NCBI GenBank assembly: GCA_019188255.1
Contig: JAETXT010000009.1
Span: 2,914,001 to 2,978,000 of the forward strand
DNA length: 64,000 bases
DNA from: Verticillium longisporum
Taxonomy: Eukaryota; Ascomycota; Sordariomycetes; Glomerellales; Plectosphaerellaceae
Direction of reading: 5' to 3'
Positions 10,900 to 24,016 of this stretch are shown here, piece by piece. Position 1 is the first letter of the stretch. The number at the start of each line of letters is the position of its first letter. The position numbers were made by a program, and so were the translations under genes. A model generated the notes under the pieces. It was not told the DNA's origin. It worked only from the letters and a program-made list of their open reading frames with translations, and did not search any database.

Positions 10900-13194
10900 A
10901 GAAGAGTGTCGTCTGCGCCGATAGTCAGCGGCTGATCCGGGTCGTGTCAACTGCAGATGAGTCGAGATCGGGTCGGGCGGGATCGCAATGCGGAAGTCGG
11001 GTCGGCGCCGGGATGTACGGACTACTGCACGCAGGGGACTTGGAAAGTCGAGCTGGCGAGAATGTGACAGAACGAGCAGCCAGCTATTAGGCGCAAGGCG
11101 GACAGCAGGGGCAAGTCGACAAGGTAAGCATAGCCGTTGCGCTGGCGAGCTGAGCCGCGACAGCTCGAGGCACACAGCGGGCAGAGCCAGACAGGACGAG
11201 TGAGTCAGTCCTTTCCAGAGCCCAGTCGGATTGGTCACGGCGTAAGGTCAGAGGTACAGCAGGGCTGATGTGGAATTGGATGCGGATGGGGTAAGATGAA
11301 AGCGAGGCGATGTGAAGAGTAAAGTGAGAGCGAGTCGAGGTGCCGCCTTGTGGATTCGGAGGACCGAATGCCGCCCGAAAGCTGTGTCCCAATGACAGGG
11401 AAACGGCACTGGCGTGAACAGACGAGGCCAGCCAGGGTTGAGCTTGCTGAATCGCGCCAAAGACCCCGATGACGAGTCTAGCAGGGACCAGTGGCTAGGC
11501 TACTCGGGGCATGCCTGCGGGGATGCGCTCCTGTGGGGGAAATGAGGTAAGAAGGCTGTGGTTGAAGGACGTGACGACCGAGGATCAGATCCATCGGAAG
11601 AGGGAAGATGGCTAAGTGATGGGGGCTTGGGGCAATCAAGTAGATTTGAACAGGGATAATTGAGGGGATCGCTTTCGCTGATGGCGGGCGCCAGGGCTGG
11701 CCAGGGCCGGGCGCAGGCGATCCGTCCCGTAAGCGATGTAATGGCACTGGTCGCAGTCGTGGTGTCGTGAAGAGGAGATAACAAGAGCGAGCCCAGCACC
11801 ATAGCGATAATTGTATTGACAGGGGTCAGAGTCGAGACCCGGGCGACTTCATGTCCTCCGCTCTCAACATCTAATCCCTAGTTCCATTCCCTCCCGTGGG
11901 TGATTATTGTGCCAATGTTCGGTTTGCAAGCTTGTCCGTCTCGTCCAATTTATATAGACTGAGCGTGATCCGGTTTCGACACCTTTGGTGGTAAGGAGGC
12001 TTCAACCGACGTTCAAACTTCAACCACGGGCCCATCTCTGGCATTTGCTCATTGGGTTCCAACTTCTTCCATCCTCTTCTCGAATAATCAGTCGCACACG
12101 GAGGGGCGGCCTGCTCGCTTTGCAGAAGTCCCTGTCGAGAAGAATAAAATCCGGAGGAGCACCGAGAGGTGCCGCTGATTGAACCTAGTGAGATGGGTCT
12201 TATAATTGACAAGGCCGGTTTTTTTTTTGGGGGTGGAAGAAGTCGGTGGGCGATCCAGGAACCTTGACCACTCCCCCAAAAGAATCGCATATCCGGAGAA
12301 AAGAGAAACGGAATACGCACAGTATGGTACGACGTCGGTGAACTTGCTACGGCGCTTGGCCCTCATCGAATCAAGAAAGTCTGGCTGGCGGGCGCGTGGT
12401 ACATCGTACTGGGGAATAGTAGACAAGTATGGGCAAAGTCGAGATGCCCCGGAACAGCTATGATAGGCCTTGTCTATATGGCATGGTCAGATCATGCCAT
12501 ACGGCATGCATGCAGCCCGCGGTCGACATCATGGCGAGCCGTGGCGCCCAACGTAAATAGTGCATTTCCATAGGTCGATAGGTGCACTTCTTCCCATGTG
12601 ACTGGCGCTCTGCGATTCGCTCTCGCCTTGTTTGTTGGCATTGCCGCCGTAGGCTCCATCGCCTCAAGGACTCTCTGTTTGCCTGGGCGCGTTATCGTAC
12701 GATCCGAGGAACTTTGCGTATTTATAGCTGGTGTCACCTTCAAATGGTTGGGAGGGTAGGTTGCGGCGACAGCACCTTTGAAGGGTAGGCAGCTGCTTCG
12801 CCAGCTTGCACAGTGAAAGCTGGCGTAGGAAACATGGTGTCCAGGCCAGGTCACGCGCTTGAAATGGCTCGAATAAGGCGGTCGTCTTCCAGAGCAAAAT
12901 TCGGAACGCCGAGCCGTTTTCTTTTCTGATTCGCCTTGGCAAAAGCTGTGACACCCCAGAGTCTCGATTGACAAGATGGACGTGGTGCGGTAACAGGTTC
13001 GAGGCACTGGCTGGCCTGGCCTCAAGTCTGGGGCCAGAACGCCAGGGGTCGGCAGCTGGCAGCGGCGTGCTGGTGGCAGGGCCGAACAGGAAGGGTTTCG
13101 ATCAAAAAAAAAAATGCCACCGTCTTGATGATGGTGCCGAAAACGGTCATGAAGACAAACAAAGGGGACCGGGTGGGATAATGTGGTGGGAATC

Positions 13195-13615
13195 AGAATA
13201 CCCAAGGCACCGTTCCCTAGGTAGGTAGGGCAGGTAAGGACTGATTCATTTTCCCGGGTCAAACTCGAGGAGATGCAAGGCACTTGCCTTCGGATTATCT
13301 CCCTGAGGTGCACCTACATGTACCTACCTACCCTTGCTAGGAAGGAACTACCCTGTCTACCTACCTACCTTGACGGTTGATGGGTAGTCAGGGCAGGTAG
13401 GAAACCTCCACTCATAGGCGACTTGAGTTGCTGAATGGCCTGAAGATTGGCTGCTACCACCACGCGAGAAGCACCTGTGGTCCGCGGAGCAATGGAAGGT
13501 GCAAGCTGCAAGCAAAGACACATACATCCACTGGCGCAAGCAAGGTGCCTGCCTTGGCAGGTACCTAGGTAAGGTAGGTAGGTAGGTAGGTAGGTAGGCA
13601 AGCAAGTACCTAGCA
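13195..13615. repeat. Clustered TAGG/CCTA tetranucleotide blocks
   Basis: Short blocks of TAGG on one side and CCTA on the other occur at about 13215-13235, 13313-13372 and 13561-13605. The last is a clean tandem run of seven or so GTAG units. Opposed orientations allow hairpin formation. The same motif recurs elsewhere in the window, always outside genes. Confidence 0.8.
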
Positions 13616-15593
13616 AATAGCGTCCTTCCTCTTCAAACCTCATGCCGAGAGCAGCGGAAGGTGCACCTGGGCCCCCAATGACTCAGCACTGACACTCCTG
13701 GTGAGGACGGAACCGGCGTCTTACTAGCTGTGTCTTCTTTGGCAAGCTTCGTTCGCTCACCAATGTTTGCGTCTTGGTTACTTTGGTCCCAACACTCGTC
13801 TTTGCACCCTTCTCGTCCAAAGACCAATAGTACCCGTTCCGTGGTTCCGTTTCGCCTCGTTTCGCTACTATGCCATTCGTGGGGGCATGCACTGCCGTCA
13901 TCACCTGTTCTGGCCTCCCGCGTCTTCGAGCACAACAACTCACAAGAGGGAAGGCTGTGTCCCCCTTTCCAGGCTGTCCGCCCCCGTGACGTCTGTTGGA
14001 CCTCGACCCAATACTGCACTGCCCGTCTCTCAAATCTACACTACGAGTGCCATCTAGAGCAGCGAAAGAGCCCAATAATGGCTCGCACGGAGCGATCCCC
14101 GCAGACTGTTGCCCAACCAAGGTTGTCAAGAAATGGGAGCCCCTAGCACCTACGTACGTACATTCAGGGTGGCGAGGGCGTCAACATGGGCGACGAGCAT
14201 GGGGCAGTTCAAGTCTGTTTCTGCAGACCGCCTCGGAGCCTGGCCAAAGAAATACTCGGATAATGCACCCATTTCTTGGACGAGCGCTCAACCGAGACGC
14301 CACATGGCCGATCCCGCTGCTGTCCTTGCTTTCCCCACATTCCGGTTGCTTGGAGCCATCGGATGGATCACAGTTGGCAACCTGTGGCTCCAGACTCTAT
14401 CTACACAAGCGGAACGACAAGTGCCAGGGTCGCGCTCAAGTGACGCAGTCAACCTGCTGCTGCGCTATCTTCTGCTGGTGATCCCCTGTATTTCTTGCAG
14501 TCAACAGCTCGATGGTAGCAATTCATGCATGACGTTTTCCCGCCTCGGAGCTCACATCAATGTCCCCCACTATTGTCGCTCCCTCAACGAATTTCGCCAT
14601 GGGCTTCGGCTGCCCCGCGAGGCGCACGTCGAACAGAACATGGTGGGGGGCAGTGACAGATTACGCATGACGAAAGATTGCTTGGACGCTCTGCCCTGGT
14701 TTGTGCCGGGGTCGTGAACTTACACCGGATGTGCCGACAAGCATTGGTGAGGAGTCGTCGGAACATGGATGTGAACGCGTGTCTGTTCAGAACCGCTGAC
14801 TTGAGAAGAGTACCCATTACAGTTCGAGCGAACTCGATCGATATTACAGTAGACGTCCCGCTGGTTTCAGACCTCTTCCGGGCGGCGCGCGCCACGACAG
14901 GCGGGACTAGTTTCCAATCCGTCCCCCATGTTGAGGCACTAGATCCTAACCGTAATGCTTCCGTGCGTCGCGGACTGCTTCATGATGGCCATGGCAGTCC
15001 CGTCAGTGGCGGTTCACTTCGTGCCTGGCAAGGCGGGTCGCCGCCTCCCTGCTTAGCTTCGGTCTCGTTAATGTTCAAGCTTCCTCGTTGGTCCGCTCCA
15101 AGAAACTCTTACTTCCAAGCCGACCACAATAGACATCACCTGCCCATGATCAGCATGTTACCACGGTAAGGCCGCCGCGGACTACCAACAACCTACTTCG
15201 CCTTCTGTTGTGGATCCCCTTGCTTCCGCTCGCCTGTCCCGTACGTGTGATGTGGTGTCCTTCACCAAGGGCTAGCTCCTTGGAGTCCCGGCCCTGGTCC
15301 GCATGTCAAATGCCTCCTTTTGTCTTCTCATCACGCACAGTCTCACCCGTCACACATCTTTTATTGTCCCTTGCGGACACCTGTTCGAGTCACCCTAGGG
15401 TTCGTGCTGAACTTCGTCTGCCTCGTCACTGGCTCGTCTGCAGTACATGTCTATATTTGTTTGACGTTGGACGGCATTCACGATGTGGCTGCAGTAAGCT
15501 TCTCACACGGTATACTTTAGCATTACTTTGTTGCCTCCACAACTTCTTTCCGCCGAACTCAAACACATCAAGGACACGCTTCGAAATCCGATC

Positions 15594-17414
15594 ATGGTGG
15601 TGATTCGGCTTGACTCCTGCCAAAGGAGAGCACCGATATACTCGGTCAAGCAGGGGACTGAGCAAGCCTTGGCCAGCCTGCTGGCATCGTGCCGAGGCCA
15701 GCTCCCGTCAGCTTTCGTCCATGCTTCGCGTCGATTAGTTTTCAAAGACGCTCCAGACGACGACGTTCACTTTCCTTCTCCTCTCAAGGAACAGGAAGCT
15801 CTGGCCGCCATCAAAGCCTTGGAAGGCGCGGCTGCAGCCGCCTTTGCAAACCTTAGAGAGGACCACCAATCACCGAGAGATATCACGATCGATATGTCAC
15901 TAATATCCTGCTTTCTAATGTCTGCCTATCTCTGTACCCTCGACGGCTTGGACAAGGCGGACCCTCGCGTTAAGAACAAGATTCCAGGTACGCTCCTGAC
16001 TTTGCTGCTGCTTGGCGTTAAGCCCTAGGTGATTGACGTTTCACCAGACACGGATCTGAACCAGGCACAAACAGTTCTCTACAGGCGTCTCTCGGCAAAC
16101 CTCTACGAGACCAAGACTCCCGGAGAGTTCTACCACATTCATGGTTCATTAGAGGCTAGTGCAACTCTCTGCATGATTGGCCTCCCGCCCTTCAACCCTC
16201 GTCTTCAGGACTACAGAGAGTGCATCGAAACTATCGAGTCCGCGGTCAGGCGCTTCACCGTGGACGAGCTGGAAGAGATGAATCGAAAAGAAGCGCAGGC
16301 TGGCGTGCCGGTTCTCACGGCGGAACAATTCCGGGCGACACCGCAAGGCCAGGCCCTCGCAGCGCTTCCCTTTTACCATTCAACCGTTCGAGTCCTCCAC
16401 CGCTCCTGCGCCTTTAGGCCAGCAATGTCCTGTCAATCCAGGGACCTCATCTCTGAATCAGTGTCTGCGTGGCATTCGTGTTCTCGAACTATGTCGAGTA
16501 ATCGCTGGCCCAACAATCGGCCGCACTCTCGCATCACATGGCGCTTCTGTTTTAAAGGTCACATCTCCCTACCTTCCCGATGTCCCCTTTTTCCAAGTCG
16601 ATGTCAATACCGGGAAACATACTACTTCTCTTCACTTGCACGACCCAGTTCAACGCCTTGCCTTTGAGGCCCTCATCGCCTCCGCCGACGTCGTGCTGGA
16701 CGGTTACCGCCCTGGTGTTCTAACCCGACTAGGCTATGGCCCGGATCGTCTTGCCAAGCTCGCTGCCGCTCGAGGCAAGGGCTACGTCTACGTCGCTGAG
16801 GATTGTTTTGGAGGCTCTGATACCCCAGTTGCCGATCAAGCTGTTTGGTCGGATCGGCCTGGCTGGCAACAAATCGCCGATTGTGTGACCGGCGTTGCCT
16901 GGGAGCAGGGTCGCTTCATGGGCCTCAATGAGCCTGTGGTGCCACCTTTTCCCATGTCTGACTATGGTACCGGCGCCCTCGGTTGCGTCGCCGCCATGGC
17001 AGGTCTCTATCGTCGCGCCACCGAAGGGGGTAGCTGGATGTGTAGAACGAGTCTATGCCAGTATGTCATGTTTCTCCTCTCACTGGGAACACACAGCTTT
17101 GATGCCCACACTCGGTTGCGCGTGACGCATGATCCAGCGTTTTCGAGCTGAGACACCATGATTCCGTTGACGAAGTGGGCAAGCGGGCATTGAAGAGTAT
17201 GAGAAAGGTGCGCCCGGCTCTCTTCGAGGACATCATGATGCACACGGCCTGGAGCCATGGATTCAACGCCGAGGTCAGGTGGCCGCGCGAGGCTCTGCAG
17301 GTCAAAGGTGTAGATATTGGACATGTTCGAGCCACGAGACCAAATGGGTGCGACGAGGCCTCTTGGAAAGGATGGGAAGAGCAGCCAAATATGGTGGCAG
17401 ACTTGCGTCTGTGA
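15594..17414 (+). CDS. Class III CoA-transferase (CaiB/BaiF family), with a frame change
   Basis: Member of the CaiB/BaiF family, enzymes that move CoA between carboxylic acids or racemise 2-methylacyl-CoA. Exons 15594-15987, 16048-17060 and 17138-17414 (introns 60 and 77 nt). The N-terminal helical part (YSVKQGTEQALASLL, LYRRLSANLYETKTPGEFYHIHG) and the Rossmann-like part (GIRVLELCRVIAGPTIGR, VDVVLDGYRPGVLTRLGYG) are both typical. The segment PMSDYGTGALG carries the likely catalytic Asp. The C-terminus ends in RWPREALQVKG..IGHVRATRPNG. At about 16371-16380 the frame must move by one base, from ALPFY to QPFESSTAPAP. A one-base insertion would give 560 aa. A weak 76-nt intron (16386-16461) is the alternative and would give 535 aa. 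The start codon is uncertain; an earlier small exon is possible. Substrate unknown. Confidence 0.85.
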
Positions 17415-17896
17415 GCCGGCTTGAGAGGCTATTTTTGTTGTTGTTGTTGTTGTTGCTGTTGCTGTTTTTGTCTCAGTCTGCGAACGGAGGGGTTTTCCTG
17501 GCGGTTTGGGAATGTTGGAGACTTGTGTGTGTGCATCTTCTATGTCCTGAGTTATATTGCCTTTAGATGACAGATGACTGACGAGATCACGACGGATGAT
17601 GGAGTAGCATGTTACGCAGCATTAATATGCAAACAGAAGGCCGCTATCACGAAATATATCATAACTCACTGCTTGCGCCTGTCGTGTGTGCATTCGGTTC
17701 TCAAGAGAATGATACCTTGAAGTAACATGGAGGCGCGGCGCATGTGAGAACCGTCTCGTTTGTCCAAGACATTGCAGCTGGAACGTGGAATGACAGCCAG
17801 ACTAGGAATACTCCTTCATTGTATTTGCTCTATTGGTAAAAGTACACTCATTTTCATCCACAACCCGTCCCCCGGCAGCCCCGCGCGTCCCCTCAC
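17415..17896. other. Convergent 3' flanks with TTG repeat
   Basis: Short space between the CoA-transferase stop (+) and the PDX1 stop (-). A TTG/CTG triplet run lies at about 17435-17466. No gene is seen. Confidence 0.6.
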
Positions 17897-19342
17897 TCAC
17901 AGCACCAAGCGTCCCGGCTCGTTCTCGAGGATGACCTTGATCCTCTCCAGGAAGACGGCGGCGCGCTTCTCGCCACCCCTCGGCACGACGAGGGTGAACA
18001 GGTTCCTCCCGGACGTGTTGACGCCCTCCCGCGCGGCGGCGGCGGCAGCAGCGGCGGCAGGCTTGGGGGCGACCTTGGTGCGGGCGGCGCCGCGGCCGCC
18101 GGCGAGGACGTCGATGACGTCGGGCTGGCGGCGCGAGGGGCGGGGCGCGAGGAAGGTGGGCTCGGGCAGGGCGGATATTTGCGGCAGGTAGAGGCCGCGG
18201 GTGGCGCGGGCGGACTGGCCAACGGTGTCGAGGCCGAGGACCTGGTTGAAGAGGTCGGAGGGGGTGGGCTTGCGCGGGGCCGGGGGCAGGTCGTCGTTGG
18301 CGACGTCGGCGGCGCGGGCGATGAAGGTCGAGACGGGCATGAAGACGCCGAGGGTGTCCTGGATGCGGCGCTGGGCCTCGGCGACGTGGGCCAGGGAGAT
18401 GGGGAGGGCGACCTGGGTCCTGGCCGGCGGGGCGGGGCCGGGGGCGGGGGCCGCGGGCTCGGGGGCGGGCTTGGGGCCCGTGGTCGGGGTGGCGTTGGGC
18501 GCCCTGTCGGCGATCTTGATGTTGCTGAGGTCGAGGACCGCGAGCTTGGCGAAGCGCTCGGTGATCTTGGCCGGCGTGTCGCGGTTGATGGTGCCCAGGG
18601 GGGCGAGGATGTCGCCCTTGAGGAGGCGGCCCTGAGGGCCGGTGGGCGTGATGCTCGAGAGCGTGTCGGCGTCGATGCCGTGCTGGTGGACGAGGCTCTG
18701 GACCGAGGGGAGTAAGGGGTACTTTTGCTTGTGGACCTTGCCGTCGGCCGTGTTCTTCTCGGCAGGGGAGCCCCTCCTGTCCTGCTCGTCGGCGTTGGCC
18801 TCGAGCTTCTCCTCCTTCTTCTTCTTCTCCTCTTCGGGCTGGGGCGTCTTGCCGGCGGCGGACTCGTCGGCGGGGACCTCGAGTTGGGAGACGTCATCAC
18901 CAGCCTCGGCCAAGACGGCGATGCGGGTGCCGACCTGGACGGCCTTGCTGCCGTCGCCGGACATGATCTTGAAGACAATGCCGTCATCCTGGGCCTCAAC
19001 GTCCATCGTGGCCTTGTCGGTCTCGATCTCGAGAAGGACGTCGCCGGCGGAGAAGCTGTCGCCCTCCTTGACCTTCCAAGTGGCGATGTTGCCCTCCGTC
19101 ATGGTCGGGGACAGGGCAGGCATGGTGAAGTTCTGGGCGGCGGCGCATCGTGCTGAGGAGCGGAATCCTGAAGAACGGGTCAACTGTCAGCGAGGGACAT
19201 TTGCGAGTGGGATCTCGCCCGCTACGAATTGCGAAACGAGGAAATGATTGGGGAGAGCAAACGCACCTCGGATGGCCGTCTCTGCGGGTGCCCTGCGCAC
19301 CATCCTCGCCGAGAGGCGGCAAGCTGTTGCGAGTGAAGCCAT
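17897..19342 (-). CDS. PDX1: Pyruvate dehydrogenase complex E3-binding protein (PDX1)
   Basis: Structural subunit that anchors dihydrolipoamide dehydrogenase (E3) to the E2 core of the mitochondrial pyruvate dehydrogenase complex. Exons 19342-19267 and 19167-17897 (intron 99 nt) give 448 aa. The first 35 residues are basic and lack acidic residues apart from Glu21, as in a mitochondrial presequence. A lipoyl domain covers about residues 39-114, with the lipoylated lysine as Lys77 in ETDKATM. An acidic/lysine-rich linker follows, then a peripheral-subunit-binding domain at about 174-217 (LLPSVQSLVHQHGID, TGPQGRLLKGDI). The remaining C-terminal part is Ala/Pro-rich and has no acyltransferase His-x3-Asp-Gly motif. 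That absence separates it from the catalytic E2 and fits fungal PDX1. The reading frame is very GC-rich, with long open shadows on the other strand. Confidence 0.92.
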
Positions 19343-21884
19343 GGCCAGGGTGTTGCAGGCTCAATGGAGGGGATGGGCGCTGCGTGGGTGAGGGTGCTCG
19401 AAAATGTGAGCAGCGATTATCTCTCTCGAATCGAGAAGCTGTTGGGATCCGCCGGACCTTTGGCGCTGTGCACGGGCCATTCCGCGTTGAACTTGTTGGA
19501 TTCCTCCAGTTGACGAGAATCGCTTCCGATTCCGGCCGATGCACCTGTTCGTTACATGCATATGCTCATATACCACCTACCTTGGGCACCTGCCTACCTA
19601 CCTTAGTTACCTAAGGTATGTAACAGTCCCCACTCCTGACCAGATCAAAGACAGCAACATCACATCCTGCATCCTCAGTTCTGTCTAATGTCAGCGTCGC
19701 CGACTTGTGACATTCCCCCCAAAGCCGCTGCTTGATCACCATTCTATGAGCCGTCCCTGTCATGGCTGACCAAAGCACGACACCATGTCTCGATTCGTCA
19801 CCTTGAAGCGGCCAACAACAAGCATGCCCAGCATGGCCACTTGAGCAACTTGGCAATTCTTGGCTTTTTTTTTTAATTATGGTTTTCTCATGACATCCCT
19901 CACAGACGTCCAAAGAAAGATATCTGGCTTCGTCTCCACCCTCGGACGACGTTGGCATCTGCGAGCAAACACGTTGAAATGAGTCGTGTATCGCGCGGTA
20001 CGGCCAGCGTGACTCGCCTGTTTCTATCGTTGACAGCCAGGGCGATCCATTCCCTCATCAATGCAGCAGCACTGATCAGCGTCAAATTCCTCCGATGTTT
20101 TCATCGATCTTTTACATGTGCTCTGCGTTTATCCTGACAACTTTGAGGTCTTGATGGGCTGCCTACTCAGAGGACTTCCCTAGCTAAGACGACAGACCCG
20201 TCTTCCGAAGTTTGCGATACAAGCCTCGCCATACTTCAGCTACGTCTAGGGTGCATACAACCCGGCTTCGCTTGAACTCCTCGTTGCATTCATCTGCCTC
20301 TGGCAATGTGACCCCTGCCACGTCAAGTCTTGAACCTAGTTCTAAAGCCCGGAGAAGACATGATCCGCGATGATTCGGCCATCTTGGGCAAGAGCAAGAA
20401 ACTTATGAGTGCACCAAAACACATCGATGAGGTCCCTGCCGAGTCGTCTGGCTCGAAACCTCGGCTGCTGGCGAAGTACAGACCTCTGCGGAGCTGGCCG
20501 CTCATTGCGTTCGAAGACGGAAAGTGCTGGAAAGACATGCAAAGAAGCTGTCACACTTGTGGCCCTAGCATCATTTGGGCGCTCGACGCCTCGTCTGCAG
20601 CCCGCAGGCTTTTACTGCAGCAAACAGCTCAGATCACTACGCCTGACGCTTTACAATGATGGTCACACAGCACCTGAGACTGCGCCGCAGAGCAAGGCCG
20701 CTTCTGCTGCATCTTCAAGTGGTCTGTCACAAGTCCAGGCGCTCAGTGTGTGTGGCACAAGTCCTCATGAGCAAGGGAATTATAGTAGAAGGTTGCTGCC
20801 GTGTGATAAGGCACCAACGAGACGGCCGACCATCCGCACCCAGATCTCTGTCTGGGCGAGCACATGTTTCATTCAACAGCCTACATATCCGAAGACCGGC
20901 TAATCTTCAGGGGAAGATGATCGTTCCTGGCTGTATGTTGAGCGGCTCGAGATTCTGCACTTCCAGTCCGTGCTCGATATTGAGGTTCCCATTGACCGGG
21001 CCGCAGCCGAGCACAATACGAATGACGTAGCACGGCTACTTGATCAAATTCCCGATCGTAGTGATGGACCAGGTACTGTTGTTAAATCGGAAAAATTGAC
21101 ACATCAATTTTCAAACAAGATCAATGAGGACCTCAAGTTGGGGTTGGTGGATGGTTTCGCCCATGGCCGTGGCCGTTTCAGCTATCGACCGACCACCAAG
21201 TCACTGCGATTTAGAGTTTCCGCCGGGAGCTGACCAGACGTTCATGTCAATCTCTCGTACAAGTCGTGTGGTGTAGCACCCCCTTCACCTTTTCCCTCGC
21301 CGCTCGGGCATTTCGTCCCAGATATTCGGGCGTTCGGTAGGTGGGCGGTCCTGTGCGAACGGGCCACGGGCCACGGGCAGGGGATGGTTCGTGATCTACG
21401 CGGCCTACGCGGGACTTGAGCGACCCGAACACACCACACAGTAACGAAGGACTTGACCCGAAGCAAACAAATGGCGGAGCTATTTCCCCGGTCGACACGT
21501 TTATTTCGATCGTGCGCCCCGAGCTTTGACCACGGCGCTGTCCGCCTTTGGAGCTATCGGGTTTTCAACTCCAATGTGTTACATGGCCCGTTTCCCCATC
21601 GAACCTTGATTTCGTCCGAAGGTGGACTAACAAGTATTTCTGGGCAACATGGATCACTTTCTGCCTCGGCTGGGACAGCATGAAGGGAAAGCAGTGGTAG
21701 GATAGAGCCAGACAAAAGCGACCATGGGCCTCGCCTCGGGCTCCTCCATTCCCTCAGGGGTGGTCCAACCCAGCGACTTGGCTCTGGACAGGGGAAGCGC
21801 AGCCAGTCCTTGTGTACTTCACAGCAATATCTCTTCTCTGTTTAATATTGGCATATTGCTGCTAATACTTCTAATTTCGCCAAC
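19343..21884. other. Divergent intergenic region, 2.5 kb
   Basis: Lies between PDX1 (-) and the MFS transporter (+) and should carry both promoters. A CCTA/TAGG block lies at about 19578-19620. Open frames at 20330-21233 on the plus strand have no family resemblance and no consistent splice structure. I call nothing coding here. Confidence 0.5.
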
Positions 21885-23714
21885 ATGGAGAGTCCAACGT
21901 CTCCCAAACCCACAATGTCCACGGAAAGCGAGTCGTCAGACACGGCCAGCGAAGCCGAGCCATTACCATCAAGACCAGCGGCTAGTTATGTCAGACCTCC
22001 GATGCGCCCTTTGACGGCGCCATCCGAAGAGATCTCCGGCAGCGTCTTTCTCATATCCGAGTCTGGCGAGCTTCTGAAGCTGCCCATACCTTCGAACTCG
22101 CCGCGCGATCCGCTGGCATGGACCGTCAAAACCCGAATCGCCGCCCTCATCAGTGTGTGCTTATTCTCCATGACGGCAACGGTCACACTCAACCTGCCCA
22201 CTGGCATGCAGATTGGTCTAGCACTCGAGTTCCCAGACGAAGTTTGTTTCTCCACATACTTTGGTGATGAAGAGCCCGGCTAACACCTGCTGCAGACGCT
22301 TAAGCCTCTCGGTGCCAGGTCGCTGAGGTCCGTCATGACCTTTTCTGCTGGTATGGGATACATCATTGCCACGCCCCTCTCCACGGCCATTGGACGACGG
22401 CCTGTCGTGCTCATCGCTTCGGCCACGGTAACACTCATGACTCTATGGGCTGCGATGGCGGGAAACTTCTACCAGCTCATGGCTGCTACTTGCATTCAGG
22501 GTATTTCGGGAGGTGCTACATATGCTGTGGTGAGTGGCCGTCGTCTGAGGGTCTCTGCGTTGATATGATGTGTGCTGACCATCGGATATTAGGCAATACT
22601 GATCATTGTGGACGCGACCTTCATTCACGAGCGGCCCTATGCATTTGCCGTCTTTTGGGCTTTCGGGACCTTCTTCGTCAACTGTCTTCACATGGCATTG
22701 CCGTTTTTCTTGAAGCCCAGCGTGCTCTGGCGCCCTGTGTACCTCGCATGGTGTGGAGGCCTGCTGGCCGTCTTCATCATATCCTACTGCTTCATCCCCG
22801 AGACGTATTTCATCCGGCCCGCCGTTGCCCTGAACGGTAGGGTCCTGGTGCAGAGCAGCACAGAGAAGGTTCGCATCTATGACAGCTGGGAGGCGGTGCC
22901 CTGCGGGCCCGACTGCCCACACAACCACGACGAGACTCCAGGTCCGTCCGACTGGGCCCTGCGACGCAAGATTGAGCGCGCGCCAGGCACGCAGTGGGAG
23001 TCAGGCTTGGTGGTGTACGCGCAGATGCTGCTGTGCATGTGCACCCCGCTGCTGGTGTGGGTCTCGCTGCTCTCGGCGACGATCCTCAGCGGCGTCATCT
23101 TCACGACGCTGATGCTCGAGGAGCACTTTGAGCACAATCTGCCGCGCGACGAGGTGAGGATGTCGGGCGTGTACCGCGGCGCGGCGGCCATCGTCGGGTC
23201 GCTCCTCGCCATCCCGGCGTCGGGTCCGCTCATCAGCCTGTCGATCAGGTACTTCACGCTGCGCAACGGCGGCACGCGGCACGCCGAGGTGTACCTCCCG
23301 GGCTTCGTGCTCCCGGTGCTCTCGAGCGCCCTCTGCCAGGTCCTTCTTGCCATGGGGTCCAGCTCGGGCGGTTCGGCCGTGCTGTACTACGTGTCGTACG
23401 GGCTCTGCATGTTCAGCTACGTGTCGGGCGAGGTGGCGGTCGTCTTGTGGATCATCGAGGCGTTCCCGCCGTGGGCGTCGGCGTCGCTGGCGGTGCAGTA
23501 CTTTGTGCGGGACATGGTGGCGTTTGGAATCGGAATCAACCTCATGGCGTGGGTGAAGAAGGAGCTCAGCGTGCAGTCGAGCCTCGTGATTCTGGCGCTG
23601 GTGCTGGTCATTGGAGCGCTTGCGGTGCCGATTGTGTTTTGGGGCAAGACGGTGCGGCAGTATATTCACGGAAAATGGAGCGAGTCGACCAAAGGGGCGA
23701 TTCGGCCTCGATGA
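21885..23714 (+). CDS. Major facilitator superfamily transporter
   Basis: Multi-pass MFS transporter, 570 aa, from exons 21885-22241, 22296-22529 and 22593-23714. Introns are 54 nt (with a CTAAC branch site) and 63 nt, both phase 0. A Ser/Pro-rich cytosolic N-terminus of about 85 residues precedes the first membrane helix (RIAALISVCLFSMTATV). The sequence PLSTAIGRRPVVL is the loop between helices 2 and 3 that marks the superfamily. The central cytosolic loop is unusual in holding a Cys/His-rich stretch (CGPDCPHNHDE). The C-terminal half has typical helices (SGVIFTTLMLEEHF, SYVSGEVAVVLWIIEAFPP). The first ATG gives the natural N-terminus. Many related fungal carriers export drugs or import small organic molecules, and the substrate cannot be read from the sequence. 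Confidence 0.88.
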
Positions 23715-24016
23715 GGGTCAATGAGGTTCGACCTGGCGAGGACAGATATATGGGGAGTGAGAGCAGGGGAGAGGAACACTGGGTGCTTTATACGTTCCTG
23801 CTCCAAGCCAACATGGGCCTTGGCATTGGTGTCTTTCCGTGTCTATATTTTACTTTAGAGGGACGTATAATACACGCACTATTCCCGACGTCGTCCGCCG
23901 TTGCGGTCTTCTTGGTTTCATTCTCTCTTGCTGTTCACCTTGCGGGACCTGTCAGGGACAGAATCACAGATTGCACGAGCATCGAATCGCATCATCATCG
24001 ACTCCCCGCTTACAAC

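Larger units (their letters stand above)
10766..15593. other. Long intergenic region, 4.8 kb
   Basis: Upstream of the minus-strand regulator and of the plus-strand CoA-transferase gene, so it holds two divergent promoters and leaders. I see no protein family in any frame. It contains a CAG repeat at 10870-10899, a 9-T run at about 12220, a 10-A run at about 13105 and several blocks of CCTA/TAGG repeats between 13195 and 13615. Confidence 0.55.

Noticed and set aside
10771..11238. 155-codon minus frame with a run of cysteines
   Set aside because: The cysteine run is the complement of the CAG repeat; the frame differs from that of the regulator and has no other features.
12088..12426. Minus-strand frame flanked by CCCCAG and GTGCGT
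   Set aside because: Looks like an exon, but no partner exons or family could be found on either side.
17893..18999. Long open frames on both strands across PDX1 (up to 368 codons)
   Set aside because: They are low-complexity Arg/Ser/Pro or Gly/Glu shadows of the very GC-rich PDX1 frame.
20330..21233. Overlapping plus-strand frames between PDX1 and the MFS gene
   Set aside because: No recognisable protein and no consistent set of splice sites to join them.
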